Shown here piece after piece: positions 8,582-16,540 of a stretch of DNA of 26,150 bases (position 1 is its first letter; the number at the start of each line of letters is the position of its first letter). This stretch comes from Pseudomonadota bacterium (GTDB lineage Bacteria > Pseudomonadota > Gammaproteobacteria > Burkholderiales > Gallionellaceae): positions 1 through 26,150 of the forward strand of contig JAJZUH010000004.1 of NCBI GenBank assembly GCA_021847165.1, in the 5' to 3' direction. The notes under the pieces were generated by a model. It was not told where the DNA came from and did no database searches. It saw only the letters and a list, made by a program, of their open reading frames with translations. The position numbers were made by a program, and so were the translations under genes.

Positions 8582-10591
8582 ATGGCCAAATCGATTTCGT
8601 TGTTACTCGGAGTACACGCCCATCAGCCGGTGGGCAACTTCACCTCGGTGCTGGACGAAGCGCATGTCCGTTGTTACGGGCCGTTCCTGCGCGTGCTGCA
8701 TCGCTACCCCGCATTCAAGTTTGCCATCCACGTCAGCGGATGGCTGCTCGATTACATGCTGGCACGCTACCCGGACGACATGGCCCTGTTGAAGGAGATG
8801 GTGCAACGCGGCCAGGCCGAGCTGGTGGGGGCCGGTTATACCGAGCCGGTGCTGGCGGTGATTCCGGAAGCGGATCGCGTCGGCCAGCTGCAGCGCATGT
8901 CGAACATGCTGGAACAGACGCTCGGGCAGCGCCCGCAGGGCGCGTGGCTGACCGAACGCGTATGGGAGGCGACCGTGGTTCCTGCGCTGGCGGATTCGGG
9001 CATCCGCTATTCCACGGTGGACGATTACCATTTCCTGTGCGCCGGCAAAGAGGGAGGGGAGCTGGATGGCTACTACACCACGGAAGAGAACGGGCGTCAG
9101 CTCGATCTGTTCCCGATCTCGGAGGCGCTGCGTTATCGCCTGCCGTTCTCGCCGGCGCAGGAGGTGGTGAGTTATCTGGAAAGCCTGGCGAAAGAGGAAG
9201 GGGCGCCGGCGGCGATTTATTTCGACGACATCGAGAAGTTCGGCATCTGGCCCGAAACCTATCAATGGGTGTATGAGCGTGGCTGGCTTACCCAGTTCAT
9301 CGAAGGCGTGCTGGCATCCGGCATCATCAGGACGGAGCGCTATTGCGACTATCATGCGCGCGCCAAGACGCACGGCGTGGTCTATCTGCCCACCACATCC
9401 TATATCGAGATGAACGAATGGACACTGCCGGTCCCTGCAGCACATCATTATGCCGATCTGGTGCAAGCGTCGAAATCGTCTGGCGAATTCGAACGCAACA
9501 AGGCATTCCTGCGCGGCGGCATCTGGAAGAATTTCTTCATGCGCTATCCGGAATCGAACTGGATGCACAAGCGCATGCTCAGCCTGTCGCGACGTCTGCA
9601 TGCCTTGCCGCAAAACGCGCAGACTGCGGAGATGCTGAATGCGTTGTACGAAGCGCAGGCCAACGATGCCTACTGGCATGGCTTGTTCGGCGGGCTGTAC
9701 CTGCCCCATCTGCGCCGTGCCATCTACAATGCGATCGTCAAGCTGGAGGGGCTGCTGGACGTGGCTGAGCCGCGCCAGCCGGCGCTGGCGGCAGATCTCG
9801 ATCTGGACGGGGACGACGAGATATTCCTGCAGAACGGGGTGTTGCAGGCGATCCTGCGCCAGGACGGCAGCGCGGCATTGTGCGAATTTGATGCTTATCG
9901 TCTGAACCATAATTTTGCCGATACCCTGGCCATGCCGCAGGAGCATTATCACCGCAAGGTGCATGCCCAACCGATTGCGGATTCCCGCGGCGAAGGGATC
10001 GCCAACCCGCATGAACGCATCAGCATGAAGCATGAGATCACCCCGGAAGACATGGCGATCGACGAACAGCGGAAGTCAATGTTCCTGGACAGGTGGCTGG
10101 CAGAGGGGGCTGAGGTCAGGCCGCAATATTTGTTGTCGGAGAGCGCCGGAATGGCACCTGCCGCCACCTTCGAGGCGTCCCTGGGCGACGGCAGGGTGCG
10201 CAAATCGGTGGTGCTGGACGGCACACGTCTGTATGTTGCCTATCGCTTCTTCGGGGTCGCCCACGGCGTGTTCCGGGTGGTGGTCAATCTTGCCATGCCC
10301 AGTTGCGACGGGCCTGCCGGCCGCTTCAGGGTGGGAGAGGAGATCAAGGGCGGTTTCGGCCAATTGCTGCAGCTTGCCGGGATGCAGCATGTCGTACTGG
10401 AGGATGCGGTGCTGGGGGGCAAGCTTGAGGTTTCGGTGAGTCGCCCTGTCGCGCTCCATTCGCTGCCCAGCTTCAGCGTTTCACAGTCCGAGGCCGGATT
10501 CGAGAAGATCATGCAGGCTGTCGTGCTGACGTTCGACTGTATTTTGACGAGCCAGACCGATATGCTGGAATTCTGCATCGATGTCGCCTGA
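8582..10591 (+). CDS. GH57 4-alpha-glucanotransferase/alpha-amylase-like enzyme
   Basis: The 669-aa protein resembles the Thermococcus litoralis 4-alpha-glucanotransferase type of GH57 (about 659 aa) over its whole length, including the C-terminal beta domains (DUF1925/DUF1926 type, about 310-669). Visible landmarks are GVHAHQPVGNF (10-20), GYTEPVLAVIP, the nucleophile motif GAWLTERVW with E125, and the acid/base segment YFDDIEKFGIWP with D216 next to D215. Further matches are MNEWTLP, RGGIWKNFFMRYPESNWMHKRM and NDAYWHGLFGGLYLPHLRR. The family moves alpha-1,4 glucan segments between chains or hydrolyses them, so it could process maltodextrins released by GlgP. One position differs from the archaeal enzyme as I recall it: DDIEKFG rather than DDGEKFG. 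The start is supported by GGAG at 8572-8575. Confidence 0.9.
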   Translation: MAKSISLLLGVHAHQPVGNFTSVLDEAHVRCYGPFLRVLHRYPAFKFAIHVSGWLLDYMLARYPDDMALLKEMVQRGQAELVGAGYTEPVLAVIPEADRVGQLQRMSNMLEQTLGQRPQGAWLTERVWEATVVPALADSGIRYSTVDDYHFLCAGKEGGELDGYYTTEENGRQLDLFPISEALRYRLPFSPAQEVVSYLESLAKEEGAPAAIYFDDIEKFGIWPETYQWVYERGWLTQFIEGVLASGIIRTERYCDYHARAKTHGVVYLPTTSYIEMNEWTLPVPAAHHYADLVQASKSSGEFERNKAFLRGGIWKNFFMRYPESNWMHKRMLSLSRRLHALPQNAQTAEMLNALYEAQANDAYWHGLFGGLYLPHLRRAIYNAIVKLEGLLDVAEPRQPALAADLDLDGDDEIFLQNGVLQAILRQDGSAALCEFDAYRLNHNFADTLAMPQEHYHRKVHAQPIADSRGEGIANPHERISMKHEITPEDMAIDEQRKSMFLDRWLAEGAEVRPQYLLSESAGMAPAATFEASLGDGRVRKSVVLDGTRLYVAYRFFGVAHGVFRVVVNLAMPSCDGPAGRFRVGEEIKGGFGQLLQLAGMQHVVLEDAVLGGKLEVSVSRPVALHSLPSFSVSQSEAGFEKIMQAVVLTFDCILTSQTDMLEFCIDVA

Positions 10592-10624
10592 GCGACGGTC
10601 GATGCTTTCACAGTGGAAACGTAA

Positions 10625-13129
10625 ATGAATACCGTCAACAAGCCTTTTATCGCCAAGCATCCAGGCGTGCTGAAAATCCCCCCGCTGGCCATGAATGCCA
10701 ACGGGCTGGAAGAGGATTTTTGCCGCTATTTCAATCACACCCTGGGTTGGGACAAGGCGATCGTATCGGCACACCACGTCTATTCTTCCTGTGCGCTGGT
10801 ATTGCGCGACCGTCTGGTGGAGCGCTGGCGCAGGACCCAGCGGGCCTATGACGAATCCGGTTGCAAGCAGGCGTATTACCTGTCGCTGGAGTTCCTGATG
10901 GGGCGCGCATTGGGAAACGCGCTGCTGAACCTGGAGCTGACAGGTGCTGGTGTCGAGGCGATGCGCAATCTCGGGCTGGACATGGAGGAGGTGCGGGAAC
11001 TGGAGAGCGATGCCGGCCTGGGCAACGGTGGTCTGGGTCGGCTGGCTGCCTGTTTCCTGGATAGTTGTGCGACGCTGCAGTTGCCGGTGACCGGTTACGG
11101 CATCCGCTATGAGTATGGCATGTTCCGCCAGAAGATCGAGCAGGGGCGCCAGGTGGAAGAGCCCGACCACTGGTTGCGCAACGGCAATCCGTGGGAGATT
11201 GAGCGGCCGGAATTCGCGGTCAGGATCAAGTTCGGCGGACGCTCTGATTTCTATACCGACACCGACGGCGATCTGCGTGCGCGCTGGATCGATACGCAGG
11301 ATGTGGTGGCAGTCCCCTACGACATGCCCATCCCCGGCTATCGCAACGACACGGTGAACACCTTGCGTCTGTGGAAGGCGACGGCGACGGAAGAGTTCGA
11401 CCTGGAAGAATTCAATGCCGGCAGCTACACCGAAGCGGTTGCGGCGAAAAATGCGGCAGAACACATCACGATGGTGCTGTATCCGAATGATGCGAGCGAG
11501 AATGGCAAGGAGCTGCGATTGCGCCAGCAATATTTCCTGGCGTCGGCGAGCTTGCAGGACGTTTTGCGGCAATGGGTGCACAAGTATGGCAACGATTTCT
11601 CGGATTTCGCCGAGAAAAGCTGTTTCCAGCTGAACGACACCCATCCGACCTGCGCAGTGCCGGAATTGATGCGCCTGCTGATGGACGAGCATGGTCTGGG
11701 CTGGGATGAGGCGTGGCGTATCACCGCTGGCACCATGGCCTATACCAACCATACGCTGCTGCCGGAAGCTCTGGAGCGCTGGCCGGTGGGCATGTTCGGG
11801 CGCTTGCTGCCGCGCCTGCTCGATATCATCTTCGAGATCAATGCACGCTTCACGGAAGAGGTGTCGCTGCGTTGGCCGGGTGATACCGAACGGCAGCGCC
11901 GCATGTCGATCATCGAGGAAGGCGTTATCCCTCAGATACGCATGGCCTATCTGGCCGTGGTGGCGTGCCACTCGGTGAACGGTGTGGCGGCGCTGCATTC
12001 CGAATTGCTGCAGAAGCATCTGTTCCATGATTTTTTCGAGCTGTGGCCCGAGAAATTCAACAACAAGACCAACGGGGTGACGCCCCGGCGCTGGCTGGCT
12101 TCGAGCAATCCGCTGCTGAGCGGACTGATCGACCGCAGCATCGGCCAGGCATGGCGCACCGACTTGTCGGTTTTGAAGGCGTTGCGTGCGTTCGCCGACG
12201 ACGGGGAATTCCGTGCCGAATGGCATCGGATCAAACAGGCTAACAAGCAGCGGCTGGCAGACAAGGTCGCCCGCGATTGCGGTGTGGAATTCGATCCGGC
12301 GGCGATGTTCGATGTGCAGGTGAAGCGCATCCATGAATACAAGCGCCAGCTGCTCAACGTGCTGCATGTGATCCATTTGTATGACCGCATCAAACACGGG
12401 GATGTCGCTGACTGGACGCCGCGTTGCGTGCTGATTGGCGGCAAGGCCGCACCTGGTTATGTCATGGCGAAACGCATCATCAGGCTGATTACGGCGGTGG
12501 CCGAGGTCGTCAATCACGACCCCGTCACGCGAGGGAGGTTGCGGCTTGCCTTCTTGCCCGATTATTGCGTTTCGGCGATGGAAGTCATCTGCCCGGCGGC
12601 CGACCTGTCCGAGCAGATATCGACGGCAGGCAAGGAAGCTTCGGGTACGGGAAACATGAAGTTCATGATGAACGGCGCGATCACTATCGGCACGCTGGAT
12701 GGTGCGAACATCGAGATCCGCGAGGAAGTGGGCGAAAAAAGCTTTTTCCTGTTCGGGTTGACCGCAGGAGAGGTGGAGGCGGTTCGGGGAAATTACGATC
12801 CTGCCTCCATCGTCGCCGCCGATGCCGACCTGGGGCGGGTCATGCACCTGCTGGAAAGCGGGCATTTCAACCTGTTCGAACCGGGGGTATTCGACCCTAT
12901 CGTACAATCCATCCTGAACCCGAACGATCCGTGGCTGACGGCAGCCGATTTCCGCAGTTTCGTGGACGCCCAGCGCAGGGTGGCCGAAGCCTATCGCGAC
13001 CGCGAGCGCTGGACGCGCATGAGCATCCTGAATTCCGCGGCCAGCGGCAAATTCTCCAGCGACCGCACCATCCGGGATTACAACCGCGATATCTGGCATC
13101 TGAGTCAAGTGCCGGCGCATGCGGAGTGA
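10625..13129 (+). CDS. glgP: glycogen phosphorylase GlgP (GT35)
   Basis: GlgP releases glucose-1-phosphate from glycogen chain ends using phosphate and pyridoxal phosphate. At 834 aa it is close to bacterial GlgP/MalP (about 800-815 aa). It has YYLSLEFLMGR near the N-terminus, the glycine-rich DAGLGNGGLGRLAACFLDS, FQLNDTHP, KTNGVTPRRWL, VKRIHEYKRQLLN and the pyridoxal-phosphate motif EASGTGNMKFMMNGA with the Schiff-base lysine K679. The start has GGAAA 5 bp upstream. It is the last gene of the glycogen cluster, 33 bp after the GH57 transferase-like gene, and is followed by a hairpin. With no glgX-type debranching gene here, limit dextrins left by GlgP may be handled by the GH57 proteins (inference). 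Confidence 0.97.
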   Translation: MNTVNKPFIAKHPGVLKIPPLAMNANGLEEDFCRYFNHTLGWDKAIVSAHHVYSSCALVLRDRLVERWRRTQRAYDESGCKQAYYLSLEFLMGRALGNALLNLELTGAGVEAMRNLGLDMEEVRELESDAGLGNGGLGRLAACFLDSCATLQLPVTGYGIRYEYGMFRQKIEQGRQVEEPDHWLRNGNPWEIERPEFAVRIKFGGRSDFYTDTDGDLRARWIDTQDVVAVPYDMPIPGYRNDTVNTLRLWKATATEEFDLEEFNAGSYTEAVAAKNAAEHITMVLYPNDASENGKELRLRQQYFLASASLQDVLRQWVHKYGNDFSDFAEKSCFQLNDTHPTCAVPELMRLLMDEHGLGWDEAWRITAGTMAYTNHTLLPEALERWPVGMFGRLLPRLLDIIFEINARFTEEVSLRWPGDTERQRRMSIIEEGVIPQIRMAYLAVVACHSVNGVAALHSELLQKHLFHDFFELWPEKFNNKTNGVTPRRWLASSNPLLSGLIDRSIGQAWRTDLSVLKALRAFADDGEFRAEWHRIKQANKQRLADKVARDCGVEFDPAAMFDVQVKRIHEYKRQLLNVLHVIHLYDRIKHGDVADWTPRCVLIGGKAAPGYVMAKRIIRLITAVAEVVNHDPVTRGRLRLAFLPDYCVSAMEVICPAADLSEQISTAGKEASGTGNMKFMMNGAITIGTLDGANIEIREEVGEKSFFLFGLTAGEVEAVRGNYDPASIVAADADLGRVMHLLESGHFNLFEPGVFDPIVQSILNPNDPWLTAADFRSFVDAQRRVAEAYRDRERWTRMSILNSAASGKFSSDRTIRDYNRDIWHLSQVPAHAE

Positions 13130-13131
13130 GC

Positions 13132-13159
13132 GGACGGGCGGGCCTTCCCGTCCTGTTTC
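13132..13159 (+). terminator. hairpin after glgP, probable terminator
   Basis: GGACGGG (13132-13138) and CCCGTCC (13147-13153) form a perfect 7-bp GC-rich stem with an 8-nt loop, starting 3 bp after the glgP stop. The T-tract is weak (TGTTTCAT), so termination may be partial. It separates the glycogen cluster from tig. Confidence 0.55.
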
Positions 13160-13223
13160 ATGTATCATTGACGCCTGCGATATCCGATTTGTGAAGCCTG
13201 CTTAATTCAAAGGAAGTGTCAGT

Positions 13224-14528
13224 ATGTCAAATGTAGAGACTTTGAGTGGATTGCAACGCCGTTTGAACGCATCCATCCCCCAGCAACAATTGCGCGGCGA
13301 AATGGAAGCCCGCCTGAAGCGCATAGGCCGCACCGCCAAAGTGCACGGTTTCCGTCCGGGCAAGGTGCCGTACAAGGTACTGGAACAGCAATATGGAGCA
13401 TCGGTGCAGCAGGAAGTGCTGGGCGAGAGCCTGCAGCGCTCGTTTGCCGAGGCCGCCATCTCCAATAAGCTGCAGGTCGCGGGTTATCCGCAGTTCGAGA
13501 TCAAGACCGCGGACCTGAACGCGCCGCAGATCGAGTACAGCGCGACCTTCGAGGTCTACCCGGACGTCGTGATCGGCGACATCTCCGGCGAAACAATCAA
13601 CCGTGTCGCATTTGAGCTAAGCGATGCCGATGTGGAAGAGACAATCAACACCATGCGCAAGCAGCGCGCCACGTTCAGGAAAACGGATCGTGCCGCGCAG
13701 AACGACGACCAGGTGCGCATCGATTTCAGCGGCACCTTGAACGGCGAGGTGTTCGAGGGCGGCACCGGCAAGGATTTCGCATTCGTGCTGGGTGCCGGGC
13801 GCATGTTGCCGGATTTCGAAAAGGCGATCGTCGGCATGAAGGCGGGGGAGACCAAGGCGTTCGACATGACTTTTCCCGCGGATTATCACGGCAAGGATGT
13901 GGCGGGCAAGCAGGTGACCTTTACCATCACCGTTCATGCGGTCGAAGCAGCCCACCTGCCTGAGGTGGATGCCGAATTCGCCAAATCGATGGGGATGGCG
14001 GATGGCGATGTGGCCAAGCTCAAGGCCGAGATCCGCGACAACATCGGCCGCGAGGCGGCGCGCCGGGTGAAAGTGCGCAACAAAGACAACGCGATGGAGG
14101 TGCTGCTCAAGGTGGCGCAGCTGGAAGTGCCCCAGTCCCTGCTGGAAAGCGAAGCACAGAATCTGATGCAGCAGGCCAGGCAGGATATGGAAGCCCGCGG
14201 TATCAAGCTTCCGAAAGGCATGCAGTTGCCGGCGGACCTGTTCGTCGAGCGTGCGACCAAGCGCGTGAAGCTGGGCCTGATCCTGGCGGAACTGGTGAAG
14301 AAGCACAGCCTGAATGCGAAGCCGGAGCAGGTGACGGCGCTGGTGCAGGAATATGCTCAAAGCTATGAGCATCCGGAAGAGGTCATACGCTGGTACAACG
14401 GGGATCGTTCGCGTCTGCGCGAAGTGGAGAATCTGGCGCTGGAAGACAATGTGGTCGCATGGGTCATGGCAGGGGCCAAGGTCAGTGACCAATCGATCAC
14501 GTTCAACGAATTGATGGGGGGCAACTGA
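13224..14528 (+). CDS. tig: trigger factor
   Basis: Trigger factor is the ribosome-bound chaperone and peptidyl-prolyl isomerase that meets nascent chains at the exit tunnel. The 434-aa protein (E. coli 432) has the ribosome-docking loop GFRPGKVP at residues 42-49, an FKBP-type PPIase domain at about 160-242 ([17 protein letters not shown] ... [15 protein letters not shown]), and the helical C-terminal chaperone arms. AGGAAG (13211-13216) supports ATG 13224. I see no convincing -10/-35 pair in the 94 bp after glgP: TTGACG at 13168-13173 has no matching -10 at the right distance. It heads the tig-clpP-clpX-lon block and ends 2 bp before clpP. Confidence 0.97.
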   Translation: MSNVETLSGLQRRLNASIPQQQLRGEMEARLKRIGRTAKVHGFRPGKVPYKVLEQQYGASVQQEVLGESLQRSFAEAAISNKLQVAGYPQFEIKTADLNAPQIEYSATFEVYPDVVIGDISGETINRVAFELSDADVEETINTMRKQRATFRKTDRAAQNDDQVRIDFSGTLNGEVFEGGTGKDFAFVLGAGRMLPDFEKAIVGMKAGETKAFDMTFPADYHGKDVAGKQVTFTITVHAVEAAHLPEVDAEFAKSMGMADGDVAKLKAEIRDNIGREAARRVKVRNKDNAMEVLLKVAQLEVPQSLLESEAQNLMQQARQDMEARGIKLPKGMQLPADLFVERATKRVKLGLILAELVKKHSLNAKPEQVTALVQEYAQSYEHPEEVIRWYNGDRSRLREVENLALEDNVVAWVMAGAKVSDQSITFNELMGGN

Positions 14529-14530
14529 AT

Positions 14531-15157
14531 ATGTTGAATGATTCCACCAGGCAAACGATGGAGCCGCAGGACATCGGCATGATCCCGATGGTGGTCGAGA
14601 GCAGCGGACGCGGTGAGCGTGCGTATGACATCTATTCGCGCCTGCTCAAGGAGCGCGTGGTGTTCCTGGTGGGCGAGGTCAACGACCATACTGCCAACCT
14701 GATCGTTGCGCAAATGCTGTTTCTGGAATCGGAGAATCCGGACAAGGATATCCACTTTTACATCAACTCGCCGGGCGGATCCATCTCCGCCGGCATGGCG
14801 ATCTACGACACCATGCAGTTCATCAAGCCCCAGGTGTCCACGCTGTGCATCGGTATGGCAGCGTCGATGGGCGCATTCCTGCTGCAGGCAGGCGAAAAGG
14901 GCAAGCGTTTCGCATTGCCGAATTCCACCGTGATGATCCATCAACCGCTGGGCGGGTTCCGTGGCCAGGCTTCGGACATCGAGATCCATGCCAAATACAT
15001 CCTGAGTTTGCGTGAACGCCTGTATACCTTGATGGCCCAGCATACCGGGCGCACCATCGAAGAGATTGCACGCGACAGCGAGCGGGACAACTTCCTGACC
15101 GCAAAAGAGGCAATGGAATATGGCCTGGTGGATCAGGTGCTGGACAAGCGGGTTTAA
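14531..15157 (+). CDS. clpP: ATP-dependent Clp protease proteolytic subunit
   Basis: ClpP is the serine peptidase that forms the double heptameric chamber fed by ClpX or ClpA. The protein is 208 aa (E. coli precursor 207). The catalytic triad is S112 in [12 protein letters not shown]137 in VMIHQPLGG and D186 in SERDNFLTA, each one residue beyond the E. coli numbers. A short N-terminal propeptide is expected before the mature core (inference from the family). The ATG lies 2 bp after the tig stop, so translation is probably coupled; the G-rich end of tig (GGGGGG near 14516-14521) may serve as the ribosome binding site. An in-frame ATG at 14558 is a possible alternative start. clpX follows after 42 bp. 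Confidence 0.97.
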   Translation: MLNDSTRQTMEPQDIGMIPMVVESSGRGERAYDIYSRLLKERVVFLVGEVNDHTANLIVAQMLFLESENPDKDIHFYINSPGGSISAGMAIYDTMQFIKPQVSTLCIGMAASMGAFLLQAGEKGKRFALPNSTVMIHQPLGGFRGQASDIEIHAKYILSLRERLYTLMAQHTGRTIEEIARDSERDNFLTAKEAMEYGLVDQVLDKRV

Positions 15158-15199
15158 GTAATTTGGTTGGCTGCCGATAATTTCGGAGCGGAGGTGCAA

Positions 15200-16456
15200 A
15201 TGACGTCGGATAAGAACAAGGGTGACAAACTGCTGTACTGCTCGTTCTGCGGAAAGAGCCAGCACGAGGTGCGCAAGCTGATTGCGGGCCCGTCGGTGTT
15301 CGTGTGCGACGAGTGCATTGCGTTGTGCAACGATATCATTCGCGAAGAGACGCAGAGCAGCATCGGTGTGGAAAAGGCCGACAAGAACGACCTGCCGGTC
15401 CCGCACGAGATCTGCGCCAGATTGGATGAGTATGTCATCGGCCAGCGTCAGGCGAAGAAGATATTGTCGGTGGCGGTTTATAACCACTACAAGCGTTTGC
15501 GGAGCACGGATGCGGACGGCGTGGAGCTGGCCAAGAGCAACATACTCCTGGTGGGACCCACGGGTTCGGGCAAGACACTGCTGGCGCAGACGCTGGCCAG
15601 GCTGCTCAACGTTCCGTTCGTCATGGCGGATGCCACCACCCTGACCGAGGCGGGCTATGTAGGCGAGGACGTCGAGAACATCATTCAGAAGCTGCTGCAA
15701 GCCTGCGACTACGATGTGGAGCGGGCGCAGCGCGGTATCGTCTACATCGACGAGATCGACAAGATTTCGCGCAAATCGGACAACCCGTCGATCACGCGGG
15801 ACGTGTCGGGAGAAGGCGTACAACAGGCCCTGCTCAAGCTGATCGAAGGAACCAAGGCATCGATCCCTCCGCAGGGTGGACGCAAGCATCCGAATACCGA
15901 GTTCCTGCAAGTCGATACCAGCAACATCCTGTTCATCTGCGGCGGTGCGTTCGATGGCCTGGAGAAGGTGATCCGCAATCGTTCCGAGAAGGCCGGGATC
16001 GGCTTCTCGGCCAACCTGGCCAAGCGTGAAGACAGCAAGGATATCGGCGCGGTACTGCGCGATGTCGAACCTGAGGATCTGATCAAGTTCGGCCTGATCC
16101 CCGAGTTCGTCGGCCGCTTGCCGGTGGTGGCGACGCTGGAAGGGCTGGACGAGGCCGCGTTGATGCAGATACTGACCGAGCCCAAGAATGCGCTGACCAA
16201 GCAGTACCAGAAACTGTTCTCGATGGAGGGCGTGGAGCTGGAATTCCGCGAAGGCGTATTGAATGTGATCGCAAAAAAGGCGCTGGCACGCAAGACCGGC
16301 GCGCGCGGGTTGCGTTCGATCCTCGAAAATGCGCTACTGGACATCATGTTCGACCTGCCGTCGGAAGAGAACGTGAGCAAGGTGGTGCTGGACGAGAATA
16401 GCGCCGGCGAAATCAAACCCATCGTGATGTACGCTGATACGCCCAAGGTGGCGTAA
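15200..16456 (+). CDS. clpX: ATP-dependent Clp protease ATP-binding subunit ClpX
   Basis: ClpX is the AAA+ unfoldase that selects substrates (for example ssrA-tagged proteins) and threads them into ClpP. The 418-aa protein (E. coli 424) has the N-terminal four-cysteine zinc domain (C14, C17, C36, C39), Walker A GPTGSGKT (119-126), pore loop GYVGED, Walker B IVYIDEID, the RKH loop and the IGF tripeptide in KAGIGFSAN that docks on ClpP. The open frame extends to a TTG at 15167, but ATG 15200 is chosen because GGAGG (15190-15194) is 5 bp away and the protein then starts just before the zinc domain. It is followed by the 84-bp gap carrying the lon heat-shock promoter. Confidence 0.97.
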   Translation: MTSDKNKGDKLLYCSFCGKSQHEVRKLIAGPSVFVCDECIALCNDIIREETQSSIGVEKADKNDLPVPHEICARLDEYVIGQRQAKKILSVAVYNHYKRLRSTDADGVELAKSNILLVGPTGSGKTLLAQTLARLLNVPFVMADATTLTEAGYVGEDVENIIQKLLQACDYDVERAQRGIVYIDEIDKISRKSDNPSITRDVSGEGVQQALLKLIEGTKASIPPQGGRKHPNTEFLQVDTSNILFICGGAFDGLEKVIRNRSEKAGIGFSANLAKREDSKDIGAVLRDVEPEDLIKFGLIPEFVGRLPVVATLEGLDEAALMQILTEPKNALTKQYQKLFSMEGVELEFREGVLNVIAKKALARKTGARGLRSILENALLDIMFDLPSEENVSKVVLDENSAGEIKPIVMYADTPKVA

Positions 16457-16472
16457 CGACGGCTCTGACGGG

Positions 16473-16496
16473 CAGGACTTGAATTACGGGGTCCTG
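16473..16496. repeat. inverted repeat overlapping the lon promoter
   Basis: CAGGAC (16473-16478) and GTCCTG (16491-16496) form a 6-bp inverted repeat with a 12-nt spacer. It covers the -35 element of the sigma-32 promoter and most of its spacer, ending 2 bp before the -10. It could be a weak clpX transcript hairpin, an operator, or chance. Confidence 0.4.
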
Positions 16497-16505
16497 TCCC
16501 CATAT
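16478..16505 (+). promoter_or_regulatory. sigma-32 (RpoH) heat-shock promoter of lon
   Basis: CTTGAA (16478-16483) and CCCCATAT (16498-16505) are separated by 14 bp. This matches the RpoH consensus CTTGAA-N13-17-CCCCATNT at every defined base. It lies 35 bp before the lon ATG, in the clpX-lon gap, giving a predicted start near 16512. lon is a classical RpoH target. Confidence 0.88.
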
Positions 16506-16540
16506 CACCGTCACTCCCTAATCTTTCAGAGTTCCGAATC

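Noticed and set aside
10481..13168. 895-codon open frame on the - strand opposite glgP
   Set aside because: It mirrors the entire glgP gene, is rich in His/Gln/Arg with no recognisable domain, and is what a GC-rich coding strand produces by chance. Similar shadows lie opposite glgB, pgi, glgA, glgC, both GH57 genes and lon.
13130..13223. Attachment-site repeat of the tRNA-Leu 3' end after glgP
   Set aside because: I compared the tRNA 3' end by eye and found no matching stretch; only the glgP hairpin is present.
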